Source: Stutzerimonas stutzeri (GTDB lineage: Bacteria > Pseudomonadota > Gammaproteobacteria > Pseudomonadales > Pseudomonadaceae). From it: a stretch of DNA of 36,332 bases. Below the pieces are notes generated by a model, which had not been told where the DNA came from, searched no databases, and saw only the letters and a program-made list of their open reading frames with translations. This document shows positions 8,122-17,560 of this stretch, piece after piece. Numbering within the stretch: the first letter of the stretch is position 1; each line of letters starts with the position of its first letter. Both the position numbers and the translations under genes were made by a program. The stretch lies in assembly GCF_024448935.1 (NCBI RefSeq), contig NZ_JAMOIE010000049.1, forward strand, positions 1 to 36,332, read 5' to 3'.

Positions 8122-9411
8122 TTAGCGTTCGCCCTGCTCACGGGCAATTGCACGATAGCCGATGTCATGGCGGTAAAAATGCCCGTCCCAGTCAATACGT
8201 GCGGCCAGTGCATAAGCATTTTGCTGAGCTGCGGAGACCGTATCGCCAAGGGCTGTAGCACAGAGCACGCGACCGCCGGCGGTGGTCACCGCTCCGTCCG
8301 CCAATACGGTACCGGCATGGAATACCTTGCCCTCCAGTTGAGCAGCAGCATCCAGGCCGCGGATCACGGCGCCTTTGCCGTAATCGCCTGGATAGCCTCC
8401 CGCGGCCAGTACTACGCCCAGGCCCGGGCGCGCATCCCACTGCGCCTCGATCTTGTTCAGCGCCTTGGCCAAAGCGGCTTCGACCAGCAGCACCAGGCTC
8501 GACTGCAGGCGCAGCATGATCGGCTGGGTTTCCGGATCGCCAAAGCGGCAATTGAATTCGATGACTTTGGGCGCACCGTTGCGGTCGATCATCAAGCCGG
8601 CGTAGAGGAAGCCGGTATAGACGTTGCCTTCGGCGGCCATGCCCTTGACGGTCGGCCAGATCACCTCGTCCATTACCCGTTGATGGACTTCGGCGGTTAC
8701 TACCGGCGCCGGAGAATAAGCGCCCATTCCACCCGTGTTTGGGCCGGTGTCGCCATCGCCGACACGCTTGTGGTCCTGGCTGGTGGCCATTGGCAATACA
8801 TTGCTGCCATCGACCATGACGATGAAGCTGGCTTCCTCGCCGTCGAGAAATTCTTCGATCACTACCCGCGCGCCCGCATCGCCGAACGCGTTCCCGGAGA
8901 GCATGTCGCGCACGGCTTCTTCCGCTTCGGCCAGGGTCGTGGCGACGATCACGCCTTTGCCCGCTGCCAGGCCGTCGGCCTTGATCACAATCGGCGCGCC
9001 TTTCTCTTGCAGATAGGCAAGTGCCGGTTGGATGTCGGTGAAATTCCGGTAGTCGGCGGTAGGAATATTGTGACGGGCAAGGAAGTCTTTGGTGAACGCC
9101 TTGGAGCCTTCCAGTTGTGCTGCAGCAGCGGTCGGGCCGAAGCAGTCGAGCCCGCGCGAGCGGAACAGGTCGACCACACCTTTGACCAGTGGCGCTTCGG
9201 GACCGACGATGGTGAGCTGCACGTTCTGCTCGGCGAAGTCTGCCAGTTGCTCGATGGCGAGTACGTCGATGGCGACATTTTCACATTTCGCTTCAGTGGC
9301 CGTGCCGGCATTGCCAGGCGCGACGAACACTTTCTCTACGCGGGGGTCCTGCGCGACCTTCCAGGCCAGGGCATGCTCGCGGCCGCCGCTGCCGATGATC
9401 AAAACATTCAT
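8122..9411 (-). CDS. purD: Phosphoribosylamine-glycine ligase (GAR synthetase)
   Basis: The 429-residue enzyme joins glycine to phosphoribosylamine with ATP, the second step of purine synthesis, in the cytoplasm. It begins [18 protein letters not shown], the conserved N-terminal PurD signature. An ATP-grasp fold follows, with [12 protein letters not shown] (nucleotide-binding loop), [15 protein letters not shown] and [13 protein letters not shown] (metal-binding) clearly visible. The ATG at 9411 has an AGGAGA site six bases upstream; the open frame extends 16 codons further into repeat sequence and is not used. purH lies upstream on the same strand, across a heptad-repeat hairpin, and the pair is probably one operon despite that hairpin. 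Confidence 0.97.
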   Translation of the reverse strand: MNVLIIGSGGREHALAWKVAQDPRVEKVFVAPGNAGTATEAKCENVAIDVLAIEQLADFAEQNVQLTIVGPEAPLVKGVVDLFRSRGLDCFGPTAAAAQLEGSKAFTKDFLARHNIPTADYRNFTDIQPALAYLQEKGAPIVIKADGLAAGKGVIVATTLAEAEEAVRDMLSGNAFGDAGARVVIEEFLDGEEASFIVMVDGSNVLPMATSQDHKRVGDGDTGPNTGGMGAYSPAPVVTAEVHQRVMDEVIWPTVKGMAAEGNVYTGFLYAGLMIDRNGAPKVIEFNCRFGDPETQPIMLRLQSSLVLLVEAALAKALNKIEAQWDARPGLGVVLAAGGYPGDYGKGAVIRGLDAAAQLEGKVFHAGTVLADGAVTTAGGRVLCATALGDTVSAAQQNAYALAARIDWDGHFYRHDIGYRAIAREQGER

Positions 9412-9430
9412 AAGTCTCTCCTGCGGAGAG

Positions 9431-9512
9431 AGCTGCAAGCTGCAAGCTGCAAGCTGCAAGTAAAGGCAGAAACGCTTTTCGCTTGTGGCTTACGGCTTGC
9501 GGCTTGCGGCTC
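9431..9512. repeat. Heptad-repeat hairpin A (purH-purD gap)
   Basis: Four tandem AGCTGCA units plus AG (9431-9460) face a right arm of GCTTNCG-type heptads (9481-9512). The reverse complement of the right arm reads AGC-CGCAAGC-CGCAAGC and so on, so the arms can pair into a long imperfect stem with a loop holding CGCTTTTCG. On the left strand it starts four bases after the purH stop and ends about 20 bases before the purD ATG. The same architecture recurs at 11148-11213 and 15018-15099. Confidence 0.75.
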
Positions 9513-9516
9513 GCTG

Positions 9517-11121
9517 TTAGTGTCTGAAATGGCGCATGCCGGTAAACACCATGGCCATGCCGGCTTCATCGGCGGCGGCAATCACTTCGGCGTCGCGCAT
9601 CGAACCGCCTGGCTGGATGACCGCGGTAATGCCGGCGCTGGCGGCATTGTCGATGCCATCCCGGAACGGAAAAAACGCATCGCTGGCCATCACCGCACCG
9701 GGCACCGGCAGGCCGGCATGCTCGGCCTTGATCGCGGCGATCCGCGCGGAGTTGACCCGGCTCATTTGACCGGCGCCGACCCCGACTGTCTGCCGGTTCT
9801 TGGCGTAGACGATGGCATTGGACTTGACGAACTTGGCCACTTTCCAGGCGAATATCAGGTCGTGGATTTCCTGTTCGCTCGGGGCGCGCTGGGTAACGAC
9901 CTTCAGGTCGGCTTCGCTGATCATGCCAATGTCGCGGCTCTGTACCAAAAGGCCGCCGTTGACGCGCTTGAAGTCCCAGCCCGGTGCACGCTCGGCCGGC
10001 CACTGGCCGCATTCGAGCAGGCGTACGTTGGCTTTGCTTGCAAGCACTTGGCGGGCTTCGGCCGATATGCTTGGTGCAATGATCACCTCGACGAACTGCC
10101 GTTCGACGATGGCTTTTGCCGTTTCGCCATCCAGCTCCCGGTTGAAGGCGATGATGCCGCCGAATGCCGACTCGCTGTCGGTCGCATAAGCCAGTTCATA
10201 GGCCTGACGGATGCCGCCCTCGGCATCCGGAACGACGGCGACGCCGCACGGGTTCGCGTGTTTGACGATTACGCAGGCTGGCTTGACGAAGCTCTTCACG
10301 CATTCGAGGGCCGCGTCGGTATCGGCGACGTTGTTGAACGACAATTCCTTGCCCTGCAGCTGGCGGGCGGTGGCAACGCAGGCTTCGTCGGCGGTCTCGA
10401 CGTAGAAGGCCGCAATCTGATGCGGGTTCTCACCGTAGCGCATGTCCTGCGCCTTGACGAACTGAGTGGTGAAGGTGCGCGGAAGCAGGCTGCGTCCTTC
10501 GGTCGAAAGCGTCTCGGTGCTCTGGTCGACGGTCCCCAGGTAATTCGCGATCATGCCGTCATAGGAGGCCGTGTGTTCGAAGGCCTTGAGCGCCAGGTCG
10601 AAACGCTGCGCATAGGTCAGGCCGCCGTTTTTCAGGTTGTCGATGACGTGGGCGTAATCGTCGGCGTTGACGACGATGGCGACGTCCTTGTGGTTCTTTG
10701 CGGCGCTGCGGACCATGGTCGGGCCGCCGATGTCGATGTTCTCGATGGCGTCCGGCAGCGTACAGCCAGGCTTGGCGACGGTAGCGGCAAAGGGATACAG
10801 ATTGACTGCGACCAGGTCGATCGGGTGGATGCCATGCTCGGCCATGACTGCGCCATCCAGATCACGGCGGCCAAGGATGCCGCCGTGAATCTTCGGATGC
10901 AGTGTCTTGACCCGGCCGTCCATCATCTCCGGAAAACCGGTGTAGTCGGCTACTTCGACGGCGGCGATGTCGTTGTCGCGCAGCAGCTTGAAGGTGCCGC
11001 CGGTGGACAGGATCTCGACGCCCAGAGCGACGAGTGCGCGGGCAAAATCAACGACGCCGGTCTTGTCGGACACGCTGATCAGCGCGCGGCGGATGGAAAG
11101 GCGGAGGGTTTGATGAGTCAT
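9517..11121 (-). CDS. purH: Bifunctional AICAR formyltransferase / IMP cyclohydrolase
   Basis: The 534-residue protein carries out the last two steps of IMP synthesis. The N-terminal MGS-like cyclohydrolase domain spans about residues 10-150, opening [17 protein letters not shown] and including STGGTFK and [15 protein letters not shown]. The formyltransferase domain follows, with MRYGENPHQ (about 227-235) and the catalytic Lys287-His288 in VKHANPCG. The protein ends in [15 protein letters not shown], the usual PurH C-terminus. Length is typical. The ATG at 11121 directly follows the hairpin at 11148-11213. Genes fis and dusB lie upstream on the same strand, and purD follows. Confidence 0.97.
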   Translation of the reverse strand: MTHQTLRLSIRRALISVSDKTGVVDFARALVALGVEILSTGGTFKLLRDNDIAAVEVADYTGFPEMMDGRVKTLHPKIHGGILGRRDLDGAVMAEHGIHPIDLVAVNLYPFAATVAKPGCTLPDAIENIDIGGPTMVRSAAKNHKDVAIVVNADDYAHVIDNLKNGGLTYAQRFDLALKAFEHTASYDGMIANYLGTVDQSTETLSTEGRSLLPRTFTTQFVKAQDMRYGENPHQIAAFYVETADEACVATARQLQGKELSFNNVADTDAALECVKSFVKPACVIVKHANPCGVAVVPDAEGGIRQAYELAYATDSESAFGGIIAFNRELDGETAKAIVERQFVEVIIAPSISAEARQVLASKANVRLLECGQWPAERAPGWDFKRVNGGLLVQSRDIGMISEADLKVVTQRAPSEQEIHDLIFAWKVAKFVKSNAIVYAKNRQTVGVGAGQMSRVNSARIAAIKAEHAGLPVPGAVMASDAFFPFRDGIDNAASAGITAVIQPGGSMRDAEVIAAADEAGMAMVFTGMRHFRH

Positions 11122-11147
11122 GGCTATTCCATCGAAAGGTAAACAAC

Positions 11148-11213
11148 GCTGGAGGCTGGAGGCTAGACGAGGGTGCCGCTTATTCGTTCAGCCTTCAGCC
11201 TCTAGCCTCCAGC
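11148..11213. repeat. Heptad-repeat hairpin B (fis-purH gap)
   Basis: The left arm GCTGGAG GCTGGAG GCTAGAC (11148-11168) faces a right arm TTCAGCC TTCAGCC TCTAGCC TCCAGC (11187-11213). The stems are near-complementary, with GCTTATTCG in the loop. On the left strand it begins four bases after the fis stop and ends about 27 bases before the purH ATG. Confidence 0.75.
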
Positions 11214-11216
11214 GGC

Positions 11217-11537
11217 TTAAAGAAGGTCATACTGCTTGAGTTTCTTGCGCAGGGTGCCACGGTTCAGGCCCAACAGCTCCGAGGCCTTGGTCTGGTTGCC
11301 CTTGACGTAATTCATCACGGTTTCCAGCAGTGGGGCTTCCACCTCGGAAAGCACCAGGTTGTAAACGTCCGTAACGTCCGCGCCTTCCAGGTGCGCGAAA
11401 TAGTTATGCAACGCCTTCTCCACACTGCCTCGCAAGGTCTGACCTGCTTCGCTCGGCGTATTAAGGTGTTGCTTGAGGTTCACGTTGTCGCTCACGGATG
11501 TTGTTCCAGTTAACAAGGTTTCGTTCAACAGCGTCAT
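11217..11537 (-). CDS. fis: DNA-binding protein Fis
   Basis: The 106-residue nucleoid protein bends DNA and tunes rRNA and recombination promoters as a dimer. Residues about 35-70 form the dimer core ([15 protein letters not shown], then [20 protein letters not shown]). The C-terminal helix-turn-helix is [26 protein letters not shown] at 81-106, nearly identical to other Pseudomonas Fis proteins. Its ATG overlaps the dusB stop codon in the arrangement ATGA, so it should be translationally coupled to dusB, as in the dusB-fis operon known from enteric bacteria and pseudomonads. The N-terminal 15 residues are variable, as usual. Confidence 0.97.
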   Translation of the reverse strand: MTLLNETLLTGTTSVSDNVNLKQHLNTPSEAGQTLRGSVEKALHNYFAHLEGADVTDVYNLVLSEVEAPLLETVMNYVKGNQTKASELLGLNRGTLRKKLKQYDLL

Positions 11538-12547
11538 GCGGCCACCCCTTTTCCTTCCCCCGAGTCAGGGCGTGTACGGCGTTCGGCGAAAAATCCCCGC
11601 ACGCTGGCGCATTGCGCATCCCTGTCTTCCAAACCATTGAACCGGCCGCGGTATTCCTGCGCGCCGGGTAGTGTTGCCAGGTACCAACTGACGTGCTTGC
11701 GGGCGATACGTACACCCATCACATCACCGTAGAACGCATGCAGTGCCTCGAGATGCTGCAGCAGGATACCCTCGACCTCTGCCAGCGCCGCAGGGGCCAT
11801 CAGCTCGCCTGTCGCGAGGTAGTGGTTGATCTCACGAAAGATCCACGGCCTGCCCTGTGCGGCCCGGCCGATGAGCAGTCCGTCCGCACCCGTCGTGTCG
11901 AGCACCAGGCGGGCTTTTTCTGGTGTATCGATGTCGCCATTGGCAAACACCGGTATCGAGACGGCCTGCTTGATCGCCGCGACGGTCTCGTATTCCGCGT
12001 CACCTGTGTAGAGATCGGCACGTGTGCGGCCATGAACGGCCAGCGCGGCGATCCCGGATTGCTCGGCGATTCTCGCCACCGCGCGCCCGTTCTTGTTCTG
12101 CCTGTCCCACCCGGTACGAATTTTCAGGGTTACCGGCACATCAACCGCAGCGACTACCGCCTCGAGTATTTCCGAGACCAGCTTCTCATCCTTCATCAAG
12201 GCCGAGCCGGCGGCCTTGTTGCACACCTTCTTGGCTGGGCAACCCATGTTGATGTCAATAATCTGCGCGCCCAGTTCGACATTGCGAGCGGCTGCTTCGG
12301 CCAGCATCTGTGGGTCGCCGCCGGCGATCTGCACCGAGCGTGGTGCTGGATCCCCCTCGTGCAGCAAGCGCAGGCGCGATTTGCGGCTGTTCCACAGGCG
12401 CACATCGCTGGTCACCATTTCCGACACCACCATGCCAGCGCCCAGGCGTCGGCATAACTGGCGGAACGGCTGATCGGTCACGCCGGCCATGGGCGCGAGG
12501 ATCAATCGATTCGGAAGGACGTAGGGGCCGATGCGTACCGCTGACAT
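11534..12547 (-). CDS. dusB: tRNA-dihydrouridine synthase B
   Basis: The 337-residue flavoenzyme reduces uridine to dihydrouridine in the tRNA D-loop using FMN and NADPH. The TIM-barrel opens with [15 protein letters not shown] (about 15-29). The catalytic cysteine is Cys103 in [22 protein letters not shown] and [11 protein letters not shown] mark the FMN-phosphate and tRNA-facing loops, and [13 protein letters not shown] follows. It is the first gene of an operon with fis (four-base overlap). The last residues ([14 protein letters not shown]) form a charged tail. A candidate promoter lies at 12608-12636. Confidence 0.96.
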   Translation of the reverse strand: MSAVRIGPYVLPNRLILAPMAGVTDQPFRQLCRRLGAGMVVSEMVTSDVRLWNSRKSRLRLLHEGDPAPRSVQIAGGDPQMLAEAAARNVELGAQIIDINMGCPAKKVCNKAAGSALMKDEKLVSEILEAVVAAVDVPVTLKIRTGWDRQNKNGRAVARIAEQSGIAALAVHGRTRADLYTGDAEYETVAAIKQAVSIPVFANGDIDTPEKARLVLDTTGADGLLIGRAAQGRPWIFREINHYLATGELMAPAALAEVEGILLQHLEALHAFYGDVMGVRIARKHVSWYLATLPGAQEYRGRFNGLEDRDAQCASVRGFFAERRTRPDSGEGKGVAA

Positions 12548-12607
12548 GAAGAATCCCTGCTTGGAGCCTGCTTGTTAGGTCGATCGGGACAGCAAAAAAG
12601 GGTGTGC

Positions 12608-12636
12608 ATAATACCCGCTACGGATGACGGGTTAAA
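12608..12636 (-). promoter_or_regulatory. Putative dusB-fis promoter
   Basis: On the left strand TTTAAC (12636-12631) and TATTAT (12613-12608) are separated by 17 bases. The -10 matches the sigma-70 consensus at five of six positions. A repeat ACCCG/CGGGT lies within the spacer. Immediately upstream, CTGTTC/GAACAG arms (12639-12662) flank a repeated TCTGAACA, a possible binding site for a regulator. The rest of 12663-12744 holds only a short CCCC-GAAA-GGGG hairpin without a T-run. Confidence 0.5.
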
Positions 12637-12744
12637 GGCTGTTCTGAACAAAATCTGAACAGCTCCCGGCTTATAACCAGCGGTAGCATGTCGCCCCGAA
12701 AAGGGGAAGGCAAAGGCCATTTATCGGCGCAGGGACTGCGGTCG

Positions 12745-14021
12745 TCAATCGGGGGAGCGAAACGCGAGGCTGTAATTTACTGCCGTAATGCCCGGGTCGA
12801 GAATATCCAGCGCAATGTGGACAGGAATCTGCGAAGGCATTTCCCGCTGTCCGGCGAGTTCTCCGGAGAGGTATTCGCCGGGCTTGAATGTGCGCCGGGC
12901 CAGTGTCTGGCCCTGAATGTCGGCGAAGCGCACTTCCAGTAGAGGGAAAGGCTGGGCAAAGGGGGCGCGGTTGTAGATGATCGCATCGACCACCAGCGCC
13001 CCAGCGAAATCCGGGTGGCTGCGTACCACTAGATTGCTGCTCTTGATCTGACTGATGTCGACTCTGGGCGGCAACTCGCAGCCAAGAGCAGGACAGATCT
13101 TCTCCAGCCAGGGACGGTACTCATCTTGTCGCGCGAGCTCGTCGAAGTTATAGGCGGCATACTGCGCGGCTAACCCAAGCAGGGCGATCAGGTTCAATAG
13201 GCCCCAACCCAACCAGCGGCCCCAGGGGCGCCGGCGCGCCTGCCAATCGAGTTGCAACGGTTCATCGTCGAGTTCGAGCAGCCGCTCCCCACGGCCATAT
13301 GCTCGCTCGGTGCTGACTCCGTTTCGGCCCGCCAGCGCAGCCCGCGCACTGTTTTCACCGGAATCGAACGGCTGGTCGGGCAGGGGCTCGGTGCGTCCCG
13401 CAGAGTTGAGCTGGCCGATCACGGGATCACTCGTGCTTGCCAGGGGGCTCGGCGGGGCAGGGTGCCCGGCGCTCACTGGGGTGAAGTGGATATCGGCGAT
13501 ATCGGTACCGGGCCCGGCGGTAGGTTCTGGCTCTGCCCTGAGCGGCTCGTTGCGTATTTGGGGCGCTGATTCGGCGCTCAAGAGCTGCTCGGCCCACGCT
13601 TCGTCGTCATCGGTTGAATGGTCGGTGTGTTCGCGTTGCTGCTGTTGAGCAGGTTGCGGTTCCAGTTCCAGGAACTCGCGGGGCAGTTCCAGCTCCTGTC
13701 GCTCAAGCTTTGCCAGCTCTTCATCAAGATCAAGGCTATCCAGATCCAGATCGTCGTGGATCGAAAACCTGTCGTCTGGATCTGCAGGTTTTTTTCTGGC
13801 AGCGCTCGCACGTTTGGCGCGTCGCTGGCGGCGGGGAGGCGAGTGCCATCCGCGCTCGCGTCGCTGTGGCCAGTCATCCCGGCTTCTTGCAGGTAGCGGG
13901 CGGCGTTGAAGAGCTCCATGCACGCACCGCACCGCACCACCCCCTGGGCAGCGGCGAGCTGGGTGCGGCTGACGCGGAAGCTGGTCTGGCAATGGGGGCA
14001 CTGGGTGACGAAGCTGGTCAT
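12745..14021 (-). CDS. Zinc-ribbon / DUF3426 membrane protein, encoded in two frames (-1 shift)
   Basis: The ATG at 14021 opens a zinc ribbon with C-x2-C pairs (CPHC at 8-11, CGAC at 31-34), as in MJ0042-type fingers. This frame continues to codon 78 (PEKN) and would end after 147 residues in nonsense-like sequence. The rest of the protein is in the -1 frame: an acidic DDLDLDSLDLDEE linker, Pro/Glu-rich sequence, one membrane helix (WGLLNLIALLGLAAQYAAYNF) and the DUF3426 domain ending at 12745. Joining at the A-run gives 425 residues, normal for this family. The junction holds the canonical slippery heptamer A-AAA-AAC in the zero frame. A genuine indel, a homopolymer sequencing error and programmed frameshifting are all possible. 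Function is unknown; it precedes dusB-fis and follows prmA, as I recall in other pseudomonads. Confidence 0.75.
13741..13795 (-). promoter_or_regulatory. Candidate -1 frameshift signal: slippery A-AAA-AAC plus stem-loop
   Basis: A run of seven A on the left strand (13795-13789) followed by C gives codons GAA-AAA-AAC in the zero frame, that is the heptamer A-AAA-AAC at 13794-13788. Three bases later a perfect 10-bp inverted repeat begins: CAGATCCAGA (13784-13775), 24-base loop, TCTGGATCTG (13750-13741). The spacer is shorter than the five to nine bases usual for stimulatory structures. A Shine-Dalgarno-like stimulator upstream is not evident. Confidence 0.4.
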
Positions 14022-14117
14022 GCGTGGGTCCGGCTCAAATGGCCGTAGTCTAGCGCATGCACGCCAGTGAGCAGTGGTGGAGTACGGCCGAGTTGATTGC
14101 TCGGCCAGAGACTTTCA

Positions 14118-14999
14118 TCACAGCCGACGGGTGCCGGTAATTCGCACCCAGCCGTCCTTGTCCGTTGTCGCGTCAAGCTCGAACTGATCTGCATAGGCGG
14201 CACGGACCTCTTCAGCCTGCTCGGCCAATATTCCCGACAGGGCCAGACGGCCGCCTGGCTTGACCCTTTCGATGATGCTCGGTGCCAGAGCCACCAGCGG
14301 GCCGGCGAGGATGTTGGCCACGACCACGTCAGACTGACCCGCCGGCAACTGCTCCGGCAGGTAGAGCGGCAAGCGCTCCGGGGCGATGCCGTTGCGCCCG
14401 GCATTGTCACGCGATGCTTCCAGCGCCTGCACGTCGATGTCGGTGCCCACCGCTTGCTCGGCCCCTAGGAGCAGGGCGGCGATTGCGAGAATGCCCGATC
14501 CGCAGCCAAAATCCAGCACCTGCAGGCCGTCCAGCCGCTGAGCATCCAGCCACTCCAGGCAGAGCGCCGTGGTCGGGTGAGTGCCGGTGCCAAAGGCCAG
14601 GCCGGGATCGAGCAATAGATTCACCGCGTCCGGTTCTGGAGCAGCATGCCAGCTCGGCACGATCCACAGGCGGCTGCCGAAACGCATCGGGTGGAAGCTG
14701 TCCATCCAGCTGCGTTCCCAATCCTGGTCTTCGATCCGCTCGAACTGGTACTCGGGCAACTCGCCGCCCGTCAGGAGCTGCAAGTGGGCCAGCAGGTTGC
14801 TTTCGTCGGTATCGCCTTCGAATAGCGCCAGCAAATGTGTATGCGACCACAGCGGGGTGGTGTTGAGATCGGGCTCGAATATTGGTTGATCTTCGGCGTC
14901 CATAAAGGTTACGGACACTGCGCCAACGCCCAATAGTGCGTCTTCGAGGGCTTCTGCCTGTTCCGGTGAGATGGCGAGACGAAGTTGTAGCCAGGGCAT
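14118..14999 (-). CDS. prmA: Ribosomal protein L11 methyltransferase
   Basis: The 293-residue enzyme trimethylates ribosomal protein L11 using S-adenosylmethionine. The N-terminal substrate-recognition part starts [23 protein letters not shown]. The catalytic domain contains [14 protein letters not shown] (131-144), motif [20 protein letters not shown] (161-179) and the NPPY-like [13 protein letters not shown]. All are typical of PrmA, and length matches. The ATG at 14999 lies 19 bases beyond the heptad hairpin that separates it from accC. Order aroQ-accB-accC-prmA on one strand is conserved in pseudomonads as I recall it. Confidence 0.96.
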   Translation of the reverse strand: MPWLQLRLAISPEQAEALEDALLGVGAVSVTFMDAEDQPIFEPDLNTTPLWSHTHLLALFEGDTDESNLLAHLQLLTGGELPEYQFERIEDQDWERSWMDSFHPMRFGSRLWIVPSWHAAPEPDAVNLLLDPGLAFGTGTHPTTALCLEWLDAQRLDGLQVLDFGCGSGILAIAALLLGAEQAVGTDIDVQALEASRDNAGRNGIAPERLPLYLPEQLPAGQSDVVVANILAGPLVALAPSIIERVKPGGRLALSGILAEQAEEVRAAYADQFELDATTDKDGWVRITGTRRL

Positions 15000-15017
15000 A
15001 AAAACCTCGTTAAAAAC

Positions 15018-15099
15018 GGCTGAAGGCTGAAGGCTGAAGGCTGGAAGCTGAACGAGACGGCGGCGATACCCGCTTTTCGTTCGACTTCCAGCCTTCAGC
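15018..15099. repeat. Heptad-repeat hairpin C (accC-prmA gap)
   Basis: Five tandem heptads (GGCTGAA three times, GGCTGGA, AGCTGAA; 15018-15052) face a shorter right arm GACTTCCAGCCTTCAGC (15083-15099). The arms extend pairing through GAACGA/TCGTTC, and CGCTTTTCG precedes the right arm as in hairpin A. It begins 23 bases after the accC stop on the left strand and ends 19 bases before prmA. Confidence 0.75.
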
Positions 15100-15122
15100 G
15101 CTTCTATCGTTTTCTAATGGTG

Positions 15123-16472
15123 TCAGTGCTTGTCCATTCCCAGCTTTTTCTCAAGGTAATGGATGTTCACGCCGCCTTTGCAGAAGGCGTCATCTCGGAC
15201 CAGCTCCCGGTGCAGCGGGATGTTGGTCTTGATACCGTCGACGACGATTTCGTCCAGAGCGTTGCGCATGCGAGCCATGGCTTCTTCACGCGTCGCGCCG
15301 TAGGTGATCAGCTTGCCGATCAGCGAATCGTAGTTCGGTGGCACCGAATAACCGCTGTACAGGTGCGAATCGACCCGCACGCCATTGCCGCCAGGCGCGT
15401 GGAAGTGCTTCACCTTGCCGGGGCTGGGCAGGAAGTTCGAGGGATCCTCGGCGTTGATTCGGCATTCCAGAGAGTGCCCGCGAATGACCACATCCTCCTG
15501 CTTGATCGACAGTTTGTTGCCGGCAGCGATGCTGAGCATCTCCTTGACGATGTCGATGCCAGTCACCATTTCGGTTACCGGATGCTCCACCTGCACGCGC
15601 GTGTTCATCTCGATGAAGTAGAAGCGACCGTCTTCGTAAAGAAACTCGAACGTACCGGCGCCCCGGTAGCCAATCTCGACGCAGGCATCGGTGCAGCGCT
15701 TGAGTACTTCGGCACGTGCTTTTTCGTCGATATAGGGGGCAGGCGCTTCTTCCAGGACCTTCTGATGGCGGCGCTGCAGCGAGCAGTCGCGGTCGCCCAG
15801 ATGCACAGCGTTGCCCTGTCCATCGGACAGCACCTGAACTTCTACGTGGCGCGGATTGCCCAGGAATTTCTCCAGGTAGACCATCGGGTTGCCGAACGCC
15901 GCGCCCGCTTCGGTACGGGTCAGCTTGGCCGACTTGATCAGGTCTTCTTCCTGGTGGACCACGCGCATGCCGCGCCCGCCGCCGCCGCCTGCTGCCTTGA
16001 TGATCACCGGATAGCCGACTTCGCGTGCGATGCGCAGCGCTTCGGTTTCATCTTCCGGTAGTGGCCCCTCGGAACCCGGCACCACAGGCACGCCTGCCTT
16101 GATCATGGCTTCCTTGGCCGAGACCTTGTCGCCCATCAGGCGAATGGTTTCCGCTTTAGGACCGACGAAGGCAAAACCGGATTTCTCCACCTGCTCGGCA
16201 AAGTCGGCGTTCTCAGCCAGAAAGCCATAGCCGGGATGGATCGCCGTGGCGCCGGTCACTTCTGCGGCGGCAATGATCGAGGGGATGTGCAGGTAGGAGT
16301 TGGTGGCGAGGGCCGGGCCGATGCAGACGGACTCGTCGGCCAGGGCCAGGTGCATCAGCTCTCTGTCTGCAGTCGAGTGAACAGCAACGGTCTTGATCCC
16401 CAGCTCTTTGCAGGCTCGCAGAATCCGCAGGGCAATTTCACCGCGGTTGGCGATCAGTACTTTTTCCAACAT
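15123..16472 (-). CDS. accC: Acetyl-CoA carboxylase, biotin carboxylase subunit
   Basis: The 449-residue ATP-grasp enzyme carboxylates the biotin on AccB, starting fatty-acid synthesis. It begins [20 protein letters not shown]. The phosphate-binding Gly-rich loop is AGGGGGRGM (161-169), with [15 protein letters not shown] (79-93) before it and [15 protein letters not shown] carrying the metal ligands and base. Length is exactly as expected. The ATG at 16472 is preceded by GGAGAACC; the seven upstream codons in frame are not used. accB lies directly upstream, 17 bases away, and aroQ before that. Confidence 0.97.
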   Translation of the reverse strand: MLEKVLIANRGEIALRILRACKELGIKTVAVHSTADRELMHLALADESVCIGPALATNSYLHIPSIIAAAEVTGATAIHPGYGFLAENADFAEQVEKSGFAFVGPKAETIRLMGDKVSAKEAMIKAGVPVVPGSEGPLPEDETEALRIAREVGYPVIIKAAGGGGGRGMRVVHQEEDLIKSAKLTRTEAGAAFGNPMVYLEKFLGNPRHVEVQVLSDGQGNAVHLGDRDCSLQRRHQKVLEEAPAPYIDEKARAEVLKRCTDACVEIGYRGAGTFEFLYEDGRFYFIEMNTRVQVEHPVTEMVTGIDIVKEMLSIAAGNKLSIKQEDVVIRGHSLECRINAEDPSNFLPSPGKVKHFHAPGGNGVRVDSHLYSGYSVPPNYDSLIGKLITYGATREEAMARMRNALDEIVVDGIKTNIPLHRELVRDDAFCKGGVNIHYLEKKLGMDKH

Positions 16473-16489
16473 CGCTGGTTCTCCGCGGT

Positions 16490-16945
16490 TCAAACGATGG
16501 TGAACAGCGGCTGGTCGTATTCGACCGGCTGACCATTCTCCGCCAGGATGGATTCGATGGTGCCGCTGGTTTCGGCCTCGATGTGGTTCATCATCTTCAT
16601 CGCTTCGACGATGCAGAGGATGTCGCCCTTCTTAACGCTCTGGCCAACTTCGACGAAGCTTGCCGATTCCGGTGACGATGCGCGGTAGAAGGTGCCTACC
16701 ATCGGCGAACGCACCACGGTGCCGTTTAGCTTCGGCTGCACCGGTACGGCGTCGACGGCTGGCGCTGCAGCAGGAGCGGCTGCAGGTGCTGGCATCGGTG
16801 CCTGGGCGTAGTAAGGCTGCTGCATTGCCACCTGCTTGCCGTGACGACTGATGCGAACGGACTCTTCGCCTTCGTGTATTTCCAGTTCGTCGATACCGGA
16901 CTCTTCCAGCAGTTCAATCAGTTTCTTGACTTTGCGAATATCCAT
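16490..16945 (-). CDS. accB: Acetyl-CoA carboxylase, biotin carboxyl carrier protein
   Basis: The 151-residue carrier holds biotin on Lys117 in the EAMKMMN motif (114-120) of its C-terminal lipoyl/biotinyl domain, which starts near [15 protein letters not shown] (78-92). The N-terminus [34 protein letters not shown] is the AccB dimerisation region. A flexible Ala/Pro-rich linker (about 47-67) joins the two. The start at 16945 is chosen for the family N-terminus and the GGGAG behind it. It pairs with accC in one operon and follows aroQ by about 80 bases. Confidence 0.97.
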   Translation of the reverse strand: MDIRKVKKLIELLEESGIDELEIHEGEESVRISRHGKQVAMQQPYYAQAPMPAPAAAPAAAPAVDAVPVQPKLNGTVVRSPMVGTFYRASSPESASFVEVGQSVKKGDILCIVEAMKMMNHIEAETSGTIESILAENGQPVEYDQPLFTIV

Positions 16946-17025
16946 GAGGCGGTGACTCCCAAGTAGGTTCAAAGGGCATTGCTGCTCGCTTCTTCGAGGC
17001 CGGGCGCGTGGCGCGCGCGGTCCTG

Positions 17026-17469
17026 TCAGGAAGCAGCGAGTTGTTCCAGGGCGGCCTCCAATGCCAGGCGGTAGCCGCTGGCGCCAAGGCCGCAGATCAC
17101 CCCTACCGCGATATCCGAGAAGTAGGAGTGATGGCGGAAAGGTTCACGCTTGTGCACGTTGGACAGGTGCACTTCGATGAATGGGATGCTCACGGCCAGC
17201 AGCGCGTCACGTAACGCGACGCTGGTATGGGTGAAAGCGGCGGGATTGATCAGGATGAAGTCCACGCCTTCGCTGCGTGCGGCATGGATGCGCTCGATCA
17301 GTTCGTACTCGGCATTGGATTGTAGATGCACCAGCTGGTGGCCGGCGTCGCGGGCTCGCTGCTCCAGATCCTGGTTGATCTGAGCCAGTGTCGTGGCGCC
17401 ATAAACGCCGGGTTCGCGAGTGCCAAGCATATTCAGATTCGGGCCGTGGAGGACCAGAAACGTCGCCAT
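17026..17469 (-). CDS. aroQ: Type II 3-dehydroquinate dehydratase
   Basis: The 147-residue enzyme dehydrates 3-dehydroquinate to 3-dehydroshikimate in aromatic amino acid synthesis. The start [24 protein letters not shown] holds the conserved GPNLNxLGxREPxxYG with the catalytic Arg and Tyr. Also visible are the [13 protein letters not shown] motif, the [14 protein letters not shown] motif with the catalytic His, and [20 protein letters not shown]. It is dodecameric in known members. The ATG at 17469 has an AAGGAA site; the longer frame upstream is not real. It leads the accB-accC set, with a promoter candidate at 17531-17560. Confidence 0.97.
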   Translation of the reverse strand: MATFLVLHGPNLNMLGTREPGVYGATTLAQINQDLEQRARDAGHQLVHLQSNAEYELIERIHAARSEGVDFILINPAAFTHTSVALRDALLAVSIPFIEVHLSNVHKREPFRHHSYFSDIAVGVICGLGASGYRLALEAALEQLAAS

Positions 17470-17530
17470 GAGTATTCCTTGTTGTTCTATCCCAACAGCC
17501 GCCTGGAGCGCGTTGGTCGGTGAGGGAAAA

Positions 17531-17560
17531 ACTATGCACGAAGCAAGGGTTGACTGTCCA
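17531..17560 (-). promoter_or_regulatory. Putative aroQ-accBC promoter
   Basis: On the left strand TGGACA (17560-17555) and CATAGT (17536-17531) are 18 bases apart. The -35 box overlaps one arm of an inverted repeat at 17558-17600, which could allow control. The leader to aroQ would be about 55 bases. Confidence 0.45.

Noticed and set aside
9412..9459. Extended purD start including [10 protein letters not shown]
   Set aside because: The extra 16 codons are translated heptad repeat and ribosome-site sequence; the standard PurD start at 9411 has an ideal ribosome site.
9431..9512. CRISPR array
   Set aside because: The repeats are direct heptads without spacers and face each other; no cas gene is present.
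8167..11142. 991-codon open frame on the right strand, antisense to purD and purH
   Set aside because: It is entirely opposite two unmistakable genes and the repeat hairpin. Long antisense frames are expected at this GC content and the peptide shows no recognisable domain.
12695..12712. Terminator (CCCC-GAAA-GGGG) after the DUF3426 gene
   Set aside because: Only a four-base stem and no T-run follow it on the left strand.
12745..14001. 418-codon single-frame reading of the DUF3426 gene beginning MPPLPDQLPRQ
   Set aside because: The first 71 codons make no sense as protein, while the neighbouring frame over the same bases holds a good zinc ribbon. The true N-terminus lies in the other frame.
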